The translations under genes were made by a program, and so were the position numbers. Below the pieces are notes generated by a model, which searched no databases, had not been told where the DNA came from, and saw only the letters and a program-made list of their open reading frames with translations. This document shows, piece by piece, positions 39,951-49,812 of a DNA stretch of 64,000 bases. The DNA is taken from assembly GCA_016719575.1 (NCBI GenBank), contig JADJYV010000003.1:77937-141936 (forward strand). The letters are read 5' to 3'. The DNA comes from Pseudobdellovibrionaceae bacterium (GTDB lineage Bacteria > Bdellovibrionota > Bdellovibrionia > Bdellovibrionales > Bdellovibrionaceae). Positions within the stretch are counted from its first letter, which is position 1, and the number at the start of each line of letters is the position of its first letter.

Positions 39951-40658
39951 ATGTTCAGTCAAGCTCGAAACCCAAGCTTCCTATTGCTTGGGTTTTTCTC
40001 TTTTTTCCTGATCTTATATTCGCAAATTTATGCATTGAAGGGGCTTCTTGATCGTCCACGGGATCTTATTTCTCCGCCACCTGGAATCGAGAGATTTACT
40101 TTTGGTCACCGTGACGTCATTGCAGATTTCTTCTGGGTTCGCGCAATTCAGGACTTTGATTATTGTGACCAACAAATCGCTAAAAATCTGTGCGTAGGTA
40201 AGGGGTGGCTGTATCGCATGCTCAATTCCATTACTGAACTCTCGCCTAAGTTTCGCATGCCCTACGCAACGGGTGCTGTGGCGCTGAGCGTGATGGTTTC
40301 TGATATTGAGGGTGCTGCGCAGATTTTTGATAAGGGGATTGAGAATTTTCCAAATGACTGGCCTATTTTGTACCGAGCTGCTTACCATAATCTTTATGAA
40401 GTAAAAGATAAAAAGAGAGCGGCAGAACTTTTTATTCGCGCAGGCCGAAATGGAGCTCCTCCGTGGGTCTTTTCTTTAGCCGGCGGTTTGTACAATGAAA
40501 TTGATGAGAGGGCCACAGCCGAAGCCATTTTGCAGGAGATGATCAATACCGAAGTTGATCCGACGATTATTAAACGTCTTGAAGAAAAACTCAGTAATCT
40601 TCGAGAGAACTACTCGATACCTCCAGAGCAAAAACGAAGTCAACAAAATAGAAAATAG
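39951..40658 (+). CDS. Membrane-anchored TPR-like protein of unknown function
   Basis: It starts seven bases after pilA. A single N-terminal helix (FLLLGFFSFFLILYSQIYAL) is followed by a soluble domain with helical repeats (RMPYATGAVALSVMVSDIEG, FPNDWPILYRAAYHNLYEVK, RAAELFIRAGRNGAPPWVFS), close to TPR units. Two cysteines lie in DYCDQQIAKNLC. The first 20 codons coincide with a strong terminator-like hairpin, so most pilA transcripts would end there and this gene would be expressed at a much lower level. A link to pilus assembly is suggested only by position. Confidence 0.75.
   Translation: MFSQARNPSFLLLGFFSFFLILYSQIYALKGLLDRPRDLISPPPGIERFTFGHRDVIADFFWVRAIQDFDYCDQQIAKNLCVGKGWLYRMLNSITELSPKFRMPYATGAVALSVMVSDIEGAAQIFDKGIENFPNDWPILYRAAYHNLYEVKDKKRAAELFIRAGRNGAPPWVFSLAGGLYNEIDERATAEAILQEMINTEVDPTIIKRLEEKLSNLRENYSIPPEQKRSQQNRK
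39969..39998 (+). terminator. Terminator/attenuator inside the gene after pilA
   Basis: AACCCAAGC pairs with GCTTGGGTT over nine perfect base pairs around TTCCTATT and is followed by TTTTTCTCTTTTTT. It has the full form of a rho-independent terminator but starts 18 bp inside the next reading frame. Translation of that frame could melt the hairpin, making it an attenuator. Confidence 0.8.
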
Positions 40659-40805
40659 TTTCGGTCGATTCGCACAAATAACAACTCGCTGATATTGTTG
40701 TTGTTTCGTCTTGCCTCCGCGGCCGGAGCCGCATCCGATTGGATTCGACACAAGCTATCGACGCATCGCATTCCCAAAAGGAAGGCCGTACCCCCGGTCC
40801 TCGGC

Positions 40806-40833
40806 TTGACTCTTTGGGAAAAAGCTTCATATT
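40806..40833 (+). promoter_or_regulatory. Candidate promoter for dnaJ
   Basis: TTGACT and CATATT are 16 bp apart and lie 33 bp before the dnaJ start. No CIRCE inverted repeat (TTAGCACTC/GAGTGCTAA) is present, so HrcA control is not indicated here. Confidence 0.4.
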
Positions 40834-40865
40834 CGCTTGATACAAAATTTTTGCTGGGGATTTTT

Positions 40866-41987
40866 ATGTCGAGTCAGAGGGATTACTACGAGATTTTGGG
40901 CGTTGCCAAAGAGGCCGACGCCGATACAATCAAAAAAGCCTATCGCAAGTTGGCGATGCAGTTTCACCCTGATAAAAATCCGGGAAACCCTGCGGCAGAA
41001 GAGAAATTCAAAGAGGCCGCAGCAGCTTACGAAGTATTGAGCGATTCACAAAAACGAGCGCAGTATGATCGCTTTGGCCATGCCGCCTTTGCTGGCGGCA
41101 TGGGTGGCCGCGGTGGTGCTGGCTATCAGGATGTTGAAGACATTTTTGCAAACTTTGGTGATATTTTTGGAGATTTTTTTGGCGGCGGCGGTCAAGGACA
41201 ACGGCGCCGCTCCCGCAATGAGGCTCGCCGAGGTGCTGACCTTCGCTACGTGACTGAAATATCATTGAAGGAAGTCCTTACGGGCCTCGAAAAGGATATT
41301 GAGTTTGACACTGACAAGGCCTGCGAAGAATGCAAAGGCAGTGGGGCCGAAAAAGGCGCTAGCCCCGTGAGTTGTCCCACTTGTGGTGGTTCTGGGCAAG
41401 TTGTGCGCTCTCAAGGTTTCTTTAGTGTGGCTTCGACCTGTCCTACCTGCCGAGGAGAGGGCGTGATGATCAAGAACCCATGCAAGCCATGCAAAGGAAA
41501 AGGGCGCGTTTCAGAGCACCGAAAAATTCGTATTAATATTCCCCCCGGAGTCGACACGGGAACCAGATTGCGAGTTGGCAATGAAGGCGAAGGCGGATTT
41601 AACGGCGGTCCAGCCGGTGACCTTTATGTCGAAATTCGCGTCAAAGAGCATCCACGTTTTGAGCGAGACGAAGCAGACCTTCATATGCGTGTAAAAGTCC
41701 CTTATCTGCAGCTTCTTCTTGGGGCCGAGGTTCCAATAGAAACCTTGAGTGGCGAAGAAGTTTTAGAAATCCCCAAAGGAACGATGAACGGAAAAACTCT
41801 TAAAATGTCAGGACGGGGCTTGCCTTCTTTGCGAGGTCAACGTCGTGGTGACCTCTTCTGTCTCCTGGAGGTAGAATTTCCAGAAAAAATCTCAAAAGAA
41901 GAGGAAAAAATCCTACGTGAATTGGCAAGATTAAAGGGTGTTGAAGTAAAAGGGGACGGCGGCGGCCTTTTTAATAGAAAAAAATGA
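40866..41987 (+). CDS. dnaJ: Chaperone DnaJ
   Basis: The ATG at 40866 starts directly at the J-domain (SSQRDYYEILGVAKEAD); the in-frame extension upstream is not plausible. The HPD motif is in QFHPDKNPG (about residue 35), then comes a Gly/Phe-rich region, four zinc repeats (CEECKGSG, CPTCGGSG, CPTCRGEG, CKPCKGKG) and the two beta-barrel domains. It is a complete type I DnaJ of 373 residues. It comes before dnaK, opposite to the usual dnaK-dnaJ order, and grpE is not adjacent. Confidence 0.97.
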   Translation: MSSQRDYYEILGVAKEADADTIKKAYRKLAMQFHPDKNPGNPAAEEKFKEAAAAYEVLSDSQKRAQYDRFGHAAFAGGMGGRGGAGYQDVEDIFANFGDIFGDFFGGGGQGQRRRSRNEARRGADLRYVTEISLKEVLTGLEKDIEFDTDKACEECKGSGAEKGASPVSCPTCGGSGQVVRSQGFFSVASTCPTCRGEGVMIKNPCKPCKGKGRVSEHRKIRINIPPGVDTGTRLRVGNEGEGGFNGGPAGDLYVEIRVKEHPRFERDEADLHMRVKVPYLQLLLGAEVPIETLSGEEVLEIPKGTMNGKTLKMSGRGLPSLRGQRRGDLFCLLEVEFPEKISKEEEKILRELARLKGVEVKGDGGGLFNRKK

Positions 41988-42064
41988 CCTCGTTACCTTG
42001 ACGGAATCAAATTGGGCATCATGTTTGAATTGTTAGTAAAATTAGTTAGTTAAAGGAGTACGTA

Positions 42065-43987
42065 ATGGGAAAAATTATCGGTATTGACTTGGGTACAACA
42101 AATTCGTGTGTGTCCATCATGGAGGGCGGCGAGCCAAAGGTCCTTGTGAATGAAGAGGGCGCACGCACAACCCCTTCGGTTGTGGCTTTCACTAAAGACG
42201 GCGATCGCCTAGTTGGCCAGATCGCGAAGCGTCAGGCTGTGACAAATCCTGAGAATACAATTTATTCAGCGAAACGATTTATTGGTCGCCGCTTCGAAGA
42301 AGTTCAGGAAGAGATCAAGCTTGTGCCGTACACTGTGGTCGCGAAAGGCAACGACTGTGCTTTCAAACTGAATAACGGCAAGAATGCATCTCCCGAAGAA
42401 ATTGGCGCGGCTGTTTTAGCTAAGCTCAAGAAAGTCGCCGAGGATTACTTAGGAGAGCCAGTGACCGAAGCGGTGGTCACGGTTCCTGCCTATTTCAACG
42501 ACTCTCAAAGGCAAGCAACAAAGGATGCGGGCCGAATTGCCGGTCTCGAGGTAAAACGTATTATCAATGAACCTACAGCGGCAGCTCTTGCCTATGGGCT
42601 CGATAAGAAAAAAGACGAAAAAATTATTATTTACGATTTTGGTGGAGGAACCTTCGACGTTTCTGTCCTTGAAGTTGGTGATGGAGTTGTAGAGGTTCGT
42701 TCAACCAATGGAGATACTCACCTTGGTGGAGACAATTTTGATACTTTGATTTTAGAGTGGCTCATTGCTGAGTTCAAAAAAGATCAAGGCATTGATTTGA
42801 AAAACGACAAAATGGCTCTTCAGCGTCTTAAAGAGGCAGCGGAGAAGGCAAAAATCGAACTTTCATCTGCTCAGGACACTGAAATCAATTTGCCATTTAT
42901 CACAGCCGATCAAACGGGTCCTAAGCATTTGCAAACTCGCTTGTCTCGAGCAAAATTTGATCAGATGACAGAGTCATTGGTGAAGCGCTCTATTGAGCCT
43001 TGCCGCAAAGCTCTCGAAGACGCAGGATTGAAACCGTCAGAGATTGATGAAGTGGTTCTTGTCGGTGGTTCGACTCGTATCCCTGCCATTCAAAAAGCTG
43101 TCAAAGATTTTTTTGGCAAGGAGCCAAATCGCACGGTGAATCCTGACGAAGTTGTCGCGATCGGCGCGGCTGTACCGGGTGGAGTTCTTGCCGGTGACGT
43201 AAAAGACGTTTTGCTTCTTGATGTAAATCCTCTCAGCCTTGGAATCGAAACTTTGGGCGGAGTGATGACGACTTTGATTGAGAGAAATACCGCAATACCT
43301 TCAAAGAAAACCCAGGTCTTTTCGACAGCTGCGGATAATCAGCCGGCCGTTGATATTCATGTGTTGCAGGGTGAACGTAAGATGGCAGCAGATAACAAAA
43401 CGTTGGGTCGGTTTGAGTTGACGGGTCTTCCTCCAGCGCCGCGGGGAGTTCCTCAGGTTGAGGTTGTTTTTGATATCGATGCGAACGGAATTTTAAATGT
43501 GTCTGCGAAAGACTTGTCTTCAGGAAAACAACAGCAAATCAAGATTACGGCGCAGTCTGGTTTGAGTGAAGAAGAAGTTAAGAAGGCGATTCGTGAGGCT
43601 GAAGCTCAAGCAGATTCAGATAAAGCAAAAGCTGAGGCAGTTCAGGCTCATAACAATCTAGACAACCTCATTTATCAGACTGAAAAGCTAGTGAAAGATT
43701 CAGGAGCTCAAGTTCCGGAAGCTGAAGTGAAGGCAGCAAATGAAGCTGTTGCTGAAGCCAAGGCAATTCTTGATAACAAATCGGCATCTTCTTCGGAGCT
43801 GAAGGCGGCGTTTGATAAACTGCAGGCTCTAACTCATAAGTTATCTTCTGACTTGTACAAAAAACAAGGCGGAGATGCGGGTGCAGGTGCAAGTAGCGGT
43901 GCTGGCGCAACTGGCCAAACTGAGAGTCATGGGGCAGGCAAAAACGGAGATGATGTGATCGACGCAGACTATAAAGATGTGAACTAG
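42065..43987 (+). CDS. dnaK: Chaperone DnaK (Hsp70)
   Basis: AAAGGAG lies before the ATG. The nucleotide-binding domain has [14 protein letters not shown], the phosphate loop [15 protein letters not shown] and [13 protein letters not shown]; the substrate domain begins near [17 protein letters not shown] and the lid ends in a Gly/Ala-rich tail with the final [11 protein letters not shown]. At 640 residues it is full length. The 77-bp space after dnaJ contains no clear terminator, so both genes probably share a transcript; a terminator-like hairpin follows at 44031. Confidence 0.98.
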   Translation: MGKIIGIDLGTTNSCVSIMEGGEPKVLVNEEGARTTPSVVAFTKDGDRLVGQIAKRQAVTNPENTIYSAKRFIGRRFEEVQEEIKLVPYTVVAKGNDCAFKLNNGKNASPEEIGAAVLAKLKKVAEDYLGEPVTEAVVTVPAYFNDSQRQATKDAGRIAGLEVKRIINEPTAAALAYGLDKKKDEKIIIYDFGGGTFDVSVLEVGDGVVEVRSTNGDTHLGGDNFDTLILEWLIAEFKKDQGIDLKNDKMALQRLKEAAEKAKIELSSAQDTEINLPFITADQTGPKHLQTRLSRAKFDQMTESLVKRSIEPCRKALEDAGLKPSEIDEVVLVGGSTRIPAIQKAVKDFFGKEPNRTVNPDEVVAIGAAVPGGVLAGDVKDVLLLDVNPLSLGIETLGGVMTTLIERNTAIPSKKTQVFSTAADNQPAVDIHVLQGERKMAADNKTLGRFELTGLPPAPRGVPQVEVVFDIDANGILNVSAKDLSSGKQQQIKITAQSGLSEEEVKKAIREAEAQADSDKAKAEAVQAHNNLDNLIYQTEKLVKDSGAQVPEAEVKAANEAVAEAKAILDNKSASSSELKAAFDKLQALTHKLSSDLYKKQGGDAGAGASSGAGATGQTESHGAGKNGDDVIDADYKDVN

Positions 43988-44030
43988 TCGACTGCTAGAA
44001 TTCACACTCTAATATCGCTTGATTTCTCTT

Positions 44031-44076
44031 CATAAAGGCTGGGAAGATTCTTAGGAATCCCCGGCCTTTATGTTTT
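44031..44076 (+). terminator. Terminator after dnaK
   Basis: CATAAAGGC...GGGAAGATTC pairs with GAATCCCC...GCCTTTATG around TTAG, giving a stem of about 18 bp with one mismatch, followed by TTTT. It separates dnaK from acs, whose start is only 11 bp beyond. Confidence 0.75.
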
Positions 44077-44086
44077 GAGGTAAGGC

Positions 44087-45976
44087 ATGAAATTAGAAGA
44101 GTATCAAAAGCTATACAACGAATCGATTCGCGATCCTGAAGTTTTTTGGGCCAAGCAGGCCGAGCGGCTTCACTGGTTTAAAAAGTGGAACAAAGTAAAA
44201 GACACCTCCTTTAGAGCTCCGGTTCATATCAGGTGGTATGAAGGTGGCGAGATCAATGTTTCTTACAACTGTCTGGATCGACATCTCACCACTCGAGCTA
44301 ATAAAACGGCTTTGATTTGGGAGTCGGATGATCCCAAAGTGCCTTCGAAGTCGGTCACGTACAAGCAGCTTCACGAAAACGTTTGTCGCTTCGCCAATAT
44401 TTTAAAGCGAAATGGAGTCCGCCGCGGAGACCGGGTTACTATTTATATGCCGATGATTTTAGAATCGGCCTTTGCGATGCTTGCGTGTACGCGGATTGGC
44501 GCTATCCATTCCGTCATTTTTGGTGGTTTTTCTCCGGATTCTATTGCCGATCGAATTCTAGACTGTGACTCGGACTTTGTTATTACAGCAGACGAGGGGG
44601 TTCGCGGTGGCAAGGTGATCCCACTTAAAAAAAATGTGGACCAAGCAATGGCGAGAACGCCTAATGTGCGAAAAGTTCTTGTCGTAAAACACACAGGCCA
44701 TGAAGTTGATTTTAACGAAGATCGTGATCTTTGGTACCACGATGAAATGACTAAGGTGGACGCGACTTGCGAGCCAGAAAGAATGAACGCCGAAGATCCT
44801 TTGTTTTTGCTTTACACTTCAGGTTCCACCGGAAAGCCCAAAGGAGTTCTGCATTCGACAGGTGGTTACCTTGTTTATGCAAGTCTCACTCATCAGCACG
44901 TCTTTGATTTGCTCGAAGAGGATATTTACTGGTGCACAGCTGATATTGGGTGGGTGACTGGGCATAGTTATTTGATCTATGGGCCACTTGCGAATGGGGC
45001 AACATCATTGATGTTTGAAGGGGTTCCTCATTATCCAAGCTATTCGCGCTTTTGGGAAGTTGTCGATAAACACAAGGTCTCGATTTTTTATACTGCGCCA
45101 ACAGCCATCCGTGCTTTAATGCGAGAGGGAGATGAACCAGTTAAGAAATGCTCACGGAAATCTTTGCGAATTCTTGGATCCGTCGGAGAACCCATCAATC
45201 CCGAAGCCTGGTTGTGGTATCAAAAAGTTGTAGGCGATGGGCGCTGCCCCGTGGTCGATACCTGGTGGCAAACGGAGACGGGCGGGATTATGATTTCGCC
45301 TCTAGCGGGTGCATTTGAGTTAAAACCGGGATCTGCAACCCTGCCATTTTTTGGTATCAAGCCAATTGTGCTTACTCCTGAAGGCCACCGTCTTGACGAA
45401 ATCTCTGCTGAAGGAGTTCTTGCTCTCGAAGATTCTTGGCCCGGTCAAATGCGAACGGTGTACAAAGATCACGCTCGTTTCGAAGAGACCTATTTTTCGA
45501 GCTACAAGGGCTACTATTTTACTGGTGACGGCTGCCGCCGAGACAAAGATGGTTATTATTGGATCACCGGACGAGTGGATGATGTCTTAAACGTCTCCGG
45601 TCATCGTATTGGTACCGCTGAAATCGAAAGTGCCTTAGTGGGACACTCTGGAGTTTCTGAAGCTGCGGTCGTTGGTTATCCGCATGAGATCAAAGGGACG
45701 GGAATTTACTGTTTTGTGACTCTAAGGTCCGGTCTTCAGGGAACAGAAGAAGCCAAAAAAGAATTGATGCGGTGGGTGCGCAAAGAAATAGGCGCGATAG
45801 CGACTCCGGACCTTATACAGTGGTCTCCGGGGCTACCGAAAACTCGATCCGGAAAAATCATGAGAAGAATTTTGCGCAAAATCGCCGAAAACCAACCAGA
45901 GCATTTAGGAGACACAACGACACTTGCAGATCCAAGCGTGGTCGAAGAATTACTCAAAAACCGCCTGAATCGGTAA
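44087..45976 (+). CDS. acs: Acetyl-CoA synthetase (AMP-forming)
   Basis: The 629-residue protein has the adenylate-forming core [53 protein letters not shown] and the C-terminal [13 protein letters not shown], whose lysine is essential for adenylation and is the regulatory acetylation site in the family. [10 protein letters not shown] and the Trp in [13 protein letters not shown] are typical of Acs rather than longer-chain ligases. It activates acetate for the TCA cycle or lipid synthesis. Its upstream region is the dnaK terminator, leaving little room for a separate promoter. Confidence 0.95.
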   Translation: MKLEEYQKLYNESIRDPEVFWAKQAERLHWFKKWNKVKDTSFRAPVHIRWYEGGEINVSYNCLDRHLTTRANKTALIWESDDPKVPSKSVTYKQLHENVCRFANILKRNGVRRGDRVTIYMPMILESAFAMLACTRIGAIHSVIFGGFSPDSIADRILDCDSDFVITADEGVRGGKVIPLKKNVDQAMARTPNVRKVLVVKHTGHEVDFNEDRDLWYHDEMTKVDATCEPERMNAEDPLFLLYTSGSTGKPKGVLHSTGGYLVYASLTHQHVFDLLEEDIYWCTADIGWVTGHSYLIYGPLANGATSLMFEGVPHYPSYSRFWEVVDKHKVSIFYTAPTAIRALMREGDEPVKKCSRKSLRILGSVGEPINPEAWLWYQKVVGDGRCPVVDTWWQTETGGIMISPLAGAFELKPGSATLPFFGIKPIVLTPEGHRLDEISAEGVLALEDSWPGQMRTVYKDHARFEETYFSSYKGYYFTGDGCRRDKDGYYWITGRVDDVLNVSGHRIGTAEIESALVGHSGVSEAAVVGYPHEIKGTGIYCFVTLRSGLQGTEEAKKELMRWVRKEIGAIATPDLIQWSPGLPKTRSGKIMRRILRKIAENQPEHLGDTTTLADPSVVEELLKNRLNR

Positions 45977-46082
45977 TTCAAAATAACTGCTTCTAAAGTA
46001 GAGACATTAGAAACAGTCAGCCCGAGAGGGCGGACTTCGGATCTACTTGTCTCGATTGGAAACTGGCGGTAGAGATAGCTCT

Positions 46083-47204
46083 ATGCAGTCAAGAGGTGGT
46101 TTTGAAAGGATGGGGCTTCGGCGGACCATTCTAAACGAGCAGGTGAATTTTCCTTTGTGTTTGGCTCCCATGGTGGGGTTGACGCATGTTGCGTTGAGGC
46201 TTATGGTGCGGGAATATTTACCAATCGATGCGAAAACAATTTGGCCGACGGAGATGCTAAACTCTCGGCGTCTTCCAAATGAAGATTTTGCTAGGACTCC
46301 CGAGACAATGAGAGCTCCACAAGAAGAAAATCTGGTACCTCAGATTTTAGGAAACGAAGAAAAAGCTGTTGGCGAAAGTGTTAAGCGATTGATTTATGAG
46401 TGGGGCGCCTCTGGGATTGATATTAACATGGGCTGTCCTGTTCAAAAAGCATTGAAGCACAATTATGGTGTTGCTTTGATGGGTGATGCTGATTACGCGG
46501 CTCGAGTGGTTGAAATGACTGTCAAAAATTCTACAGTGCCGGTATCGGTAAAACTACGAGCAGCGCCGCAACCAGCAGGAGTTAGAAACTTACAGGGCGC
46601 AGGGGGCGACGAAGACAGTAATGCCTATTTGTATCGGTTTGTAATGAAGCTCAAAGAGGCCGGCGCAAGCTGGGTTTGTTTGCATCCGAGAACAGCAGTT
46701 CAAAAACGACGTGGAACTGCTGATTGGTCTCAGATTAAGGGTTTGCGTGAAACAACGGACCTTCCCTTGATTGGCAATGGAGATATTCAAACTGATGAAG
46801 ATGCGCAGAATATGCTCGTGCAAACGGGGTGTGATATGGCCATGGCGGGGAGAGCCTTAGCCGCGAGGCCTTGGATGCTCTGGCAGTTTGGTGAAAGGTT
46901 GGGATTTGCAGCTCCCCGAGGCAAAGAGGGGCGATGTGCACCGCGAGGTCCAATCGAAGAAGGGGCTGAATATGGAAGGGCTCTTTTGCAGTTGATAGAT
47001 TATTCCGATCAATACTTTTCAGAAGAATTAGCAATGCGAAAGATTCGTTTTTATGTACGCACGACGAGTGTGTGGCTTGACTTCGGGCAGAGCTTGGTCG
47101 GTGTTTGTGCCAAAGCAAAAAATCTTCGCGAAATGGAGTCTGGAGTGAGGGCTCTGTTCGAAGCTCCTATCGAAATGTGCTCTTATACAGAACTTCGACA
47201 GTGA
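46083..47204 (+). CDS. tRNA-dihydrouridine synthase
   Basis: The FMN-barrel signature is present: LCLAPMVGLTHVALRLM, GIDINMGCPVQKALKHNYG with the catalytic cysteine, SVKLRA, WVCLHPRTAVQKRRGTADWS and IGNGDIQTDEDAQNML. Dus enzymes reduce uridines in the tRNA D-loop. The start is uncertain: ATG 46083 has a weak AGAGAT ahead, ATG 46110 a GAAAGG that is too close, and a TTG at 46047 would extend it. The subfamily is not clear. It ends one base from the end of the convergent glutaredoxin gene. Confidence 0.88.
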   Translation: MQSRGGFERMGLRRTILNEQVNFPLCLAPMVGLTHVALRLMVREYLPIDAKTIWPTEMLNSRRLPNEDFARTPETMRAPQEENLVPQILGNEEKAVGESVKRLIYEWGASGIDINMGCPVQKALKHNYGVALMGDADYAARVVEMTVKNSTVPVSVKLRAAPQPAGVRNLQGAGGDEDSNAYLYRFVMKLKEAGASWVCLHPRTAVQKRRGTADWSQIKGLRETTDLPLIGNGDIQTDEDAQNMLVQTGCDMAMAGRALAARPWMLWQFGERLGFAAPRGKEGRCAPRGPIEEGAEYGRALLQLIDYSDQYFSEELAMRKIRFYVRTTSVWLDFGQSLVGVCAKAKNLREMESGVRALFEAPIEMCSYTELRQ

Positions 47205-47471
47205 TTAGCTGACAAGTAGACCTTCTAGTTTGCCTTCGTCGTGCAGCGCCTTGAGATCCATGTATCCTCCAATCAAATCATTGTTGATCATGATGATGGG
47301 AACGGTTCTCCAGCCAGTTTCATTTTTGATGCGGTCAATTTCCTCAGGTCGATCCGTGAGGTCGACTTCTTCGTACTTAATTCCATACTCGTTAAAAAAA
47401 TGAATAGCACGAACGCAGTAGGGGCAGGGATCCTTAGTGTAAATCACGACTTTTGCTTTTTGATTTTCCAT
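47205..47471 (-). CDS. Glutaredoxin
   Basis: The 88-residue protein is a complete dithiol glutaredoxin of the GrxC type: KDPCPYCVRAIHFF carries the CPYC active site, WRTVPIIMINNDLIGGYMD the cis-proline and the glutathione-binding GG. It reduces disulfides and glutathionylated proteins with glutathione. It is the third gene of a minus-strand group (EVE protein, Dus, Grx), starting seven bases after the dus stop. Confidence 0.93.
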   Translation of the reverse strand: MENQKAKVVIYTKDPCPYCVRAIHFFNEYGIKYEEVDLTDRPEEIDRIKNETGWRTVPIIMINNDLIGGYMDLKALHDEGKLEGLLVS

Positions 47472-47478
47472 AGTTTTG

Positions 47479-48483
47479 TTATGCGATAGTTTTTTGGTTT
47501 GCGCAAAAAGTTTCTAGTTCGGCGCGAAACTCGAGGGGCTTTCGTAGAATTTTAAGTCGGTCAAAGATCTCTTTGGCTTCGGAGTTTTTAAGCGACAGAG
47601 CTCTCAGCCACTGTTTAGTACGACTCACTGCAAAGTACTCGTTGATATGCAGAGAGCTGGCCTCAAAAAAACCTGGCAGAAGGGTTTTTGTCTGCTGCCA
47701 CGATTTGTAAACAGATGAGTTCTGAGAAGGGCCTTGGTCAAGGCCCAGAGCAAGATGCTCACGAATTTGCTTAAAAATATAGGGATTGCTCATGGCCCCT
47801 CTGCCAATCATAAATTGATGGCAGCCAGAAACTTCGCGGCAACGATCAAAATCCGAAGGATTCCAGATTTCTCCATTGGCAACGATTGGAATGGCAGTGC
47901 TCTCGCGGATTCTTGGGATCCAATCCCAATAGGCTGGTGGCCGGTATCCATCGGATTTGGTGCGGCAATGGACAGTGAGGCAAGAGGCGCCTCCTTCTGT
48001 GATGGCTTGGGCGTTTTCAATGCAAACGCCTGGGTCATCAAATCCCAGGCGAATTTTCGCCGTGACTGGAATTTCTGGAGAAATTGCAGTGCGCACAGTT
48101 TTTACGATGGAGTAAAGCCGCTCTGATGATTTTAACAGAGTGGCGCCGCCGTCGTGTCTGTTGACGCTTTTTGCGGGGCAACCGAAGTTGAGGTCGATTC
48201 CGAGGGCCCCGAGTTTAACTGCTCGTTCGGCATTCGCAGCGAGGGGTTCGGCTTGTCCTCCCAGGAGTTGAACAAAAACGGGAACGCCATGGCGAGTTCG
48301 GGACTGGGTTTTAAGTTCTGGACAATTGCGATAGATAACAGCTTCGGGGTGAAGTTTATCGGTGACGCGTAAGAATTCAGTCACGAATTGGTCGACCCCG
48401 CCAATCTGCGATAGAGTGTCACGCATCACCCAATCGACAACGCCTTCCATTGGGGCTAAGAGGAGACGAACTTCGCTAGTCAC
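47479..48483 (-). CDS. tRNA-dihydrouridine synthase, DusC-like
   Basis: The GTG start directly follows the stop of the EVE gene (TAG-GTG). LLLAPMEGVVDWVMRDTLSQ, GIDLNFGCPAKSVNRHDGGA with the catalytic cysteine, AKIRLGFDD, LTVHCRTKSDGYRPPAYWDW and IPIVANGEIWNPSDF are characteristic of DusC, which modifies U16. The second family member in the window (46083-47204) is on the other strand and clearly diverged, so they probably act on different tRNA positions. Confidence 0.9.
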   Translation of the reverse strand: MTSEVRLLLAPMEGVVDWVMRDTLSQIGGVDQFVTEFLRVTDKLHPEAVIYRNCPELKTQSRTRHGVPVFVQLLGGQAEPLAANAERAVKLGALGIDLNFGCPAKSVNRHDGGATLLKSSERLYSIVKTVRTAISPEIPVTAKIRLGFDDPGVCIENAQAITEGGASCLTVHCRTKSDGYRPPAYWDWIPRIRESTAIPIVANGEIWNPSDFDRCREVSGCHQFMIGRGAMSNPYIFKQIREHLALGLDQGPSQNSSVYKSWQQTKTLLPGFFEASSLHINEYFAVSRTKQWLRALSLKNSEAKEIFDRLKILRKPLEFRAELETFCANQKTIA

Positions 48484-48942
48484 CTAGAGGCCTCCAAGCG
48501 TTTTTATGATTTCGAAATGCGTTTTAGTGACAGGCTGTACAGAAAGTCGCGAACCCTTTTGAAGGACTGGCAGGTCCTTCAGGTCCTTTTGTTGCTTTAA
48601 ATCGGCTAGAGAGACAGTTTTTTTGAAGGTTCCGACATATTCAATTTGAACACAGTACCATCGAGGCTTATCGACGGAGGCCTTTGCCTCAAAATACTCT
48701 GACTTTTTATCGAATTGAGTCTGATCTGGCTCTGCGGATTTTGAGACCTTGGCTATTCCAGCGACTCCAGACGGTTCCGCATTGGAGTGGTAAAAAAGGA
48801 CAAGATCGCCAGGCGACATGTCCTTAGTCATGAAGTTACGAGCCTGGTAGTTGCGGACTCCCTCCCACCAAGTCGTCGAGTTTTTCTTAAGATCGGTGAT
48901 GGAGTAGACATCGGGCTCTGATTTCATTAGCCAATATTTCAT
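48484..48942 (-). CDS. EVE-domain protein
   Basis: The ATG at 48942 begins MKYWLMKSEPDVYSITDLKK, the classic EVE start, with GAGGAAG upstream; a long in-frame extension before it is rejected. TTWWEGVRNYQARNFM, GDLVLFYHSNAEPSGVAGIA and PVLQKGSRLSVQPVTKTHFE complete the PUA-like fold. EVE domains resemble YTH domains and bind modified bases in RNA or DNA; in bacteria the target is mostly unknown. The gene leads the dus-grx group, suggesting a link with tRNA modification (inference). Confidence 0.92.
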   Translation of the reverse strand: MKYWLMKSEPDVYSITDLKKNSTTWWEGVRNYQARNFMTKDMSPGDLVLFYHSNAEPSGVAGIAKVSKSAEPDQTQFDKKSEYFEAKASVDKPRWYCVQIEYVGTFKKTVSLADLKQQKDLKDLPVLQKGSRLSVQPVTKTHFEIIKTLGGL

Positions 48943-49035
48943 AACTTCCTCTCGATATAACGCGTTATATTGATTCGGGAAGGTGATTTCAACAAGAAAA
49001 AATTGTAAGTTCTTCTCTCTAGAGAAAGAGTCTAA

Positions 49036-49812
49036 ATGCAAGCTAAATGGGCAATCATTACAGGGGCGACCGCTGGAATTGGCTGGGCAACAGCTGAAGA
49101 GCTGGCGCACGCAGGATACTCTTTGATACTGATTGGCCGAAGGGCCGATCGTCTGAAAGAGCTGCGAGATACTTTGATAAGAAAAGTGGCGCACCAGACT
49201 CGAGAACAAGAGTTTAAATCGATAGCCATCGACATCACAAAAAAGTCTGAATTAGATGATTTTATTCAGTCGGAAGGGCCAACGATCAATAAGGTCTCTG
49301 TGTTGGTCAACAATGCCGGTTTAGCAAAGGGCACTGATAAATTTCAGGATGCAAAGGTTTCTGATTGGGATCAGATGTTAGATACGAATGTCAAAGGTCT
49401 GATCTTTCTGACTCGTGGAGTTTTGCCATACATGATAAAAAGAAAAGCAGGGCATATCGTAAACATAGGCTCCGTTGCAGGTCGTTGGGTTTATCCCGGC
49501 GGCGCTGTTTATTGTGCTAGTAAGTTTGCAGTGCGGGCCCTCTCTGAGGGCATGCGAATGGACCTCGCCGGGACCGGTATTCGGGTGACAAACATAGAGC
49601 CCGGAATGGTAAACACGGAATTTTCTTTAGTTCGCTTCGGTGACTCTGAGAAGGCAAGTCAAGTTTATAGCGGCATGACCCCACTCGGAGCGAAGGATAT
49701 TGCAGAGACCATTCTTTGGTGTTTGCAAAGGCCGCAACACGTAAACATTCAAGAACTAGTTATTTATCCGACCGACCAAGCAGCGATCGGTCAGGTCGTA
49801 AGGAGACCCTAA
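49036..49812 (+). CDS. Short-chain dehydrogenase/reductase (YdfG-like)
   Basis: A Rossmann fold of 258 residues: [19 protein letters not shown] is the NADP-binding TGxxx[14 protein letters not shown] the NNAG, GSVAGRW the catalytic Ser block and [11 protein letters not shown] the Yxxx[13 protein letters not shown] follows as in YdfG-type serine or 3-hydroxy-acid dehydrogenases. The substrate is not certain. It is the first gene of the plus-strand run and its stop overlaps the fumC start (TAATG). It is divergent from the EVE gene. Confidence 0.9.
   Translation: MQAKWAIITGATAGIGWATAEELAHAGYSLILIGRRADRLKELRDTLIRKVAHQTREQEFKSIAIDITKKSELDDFIQSEGPTINKVSVLVNNAGLAKGTDKFQDAKVSDWDQMLDTNVKGLIFLTRGVLPYMIKRKAGHIVNIGSVAGRWVYPGGAVYCASKFAVRALSEGMRMDLAGTGIRVTNIEPGMVNTEFSLVRFGDSEKASQVYSGMTPLGAKDIAETILWCLQRPQHVNIQELVIYPTDQAAIGQVVRRP

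Noticed and set aside
40659..40865. CIRCE operator upstream of dnaJ-dnaK
   Set aside because: No TTAGCACTC...GAGTGCTAA or similar inverted repeat is present.
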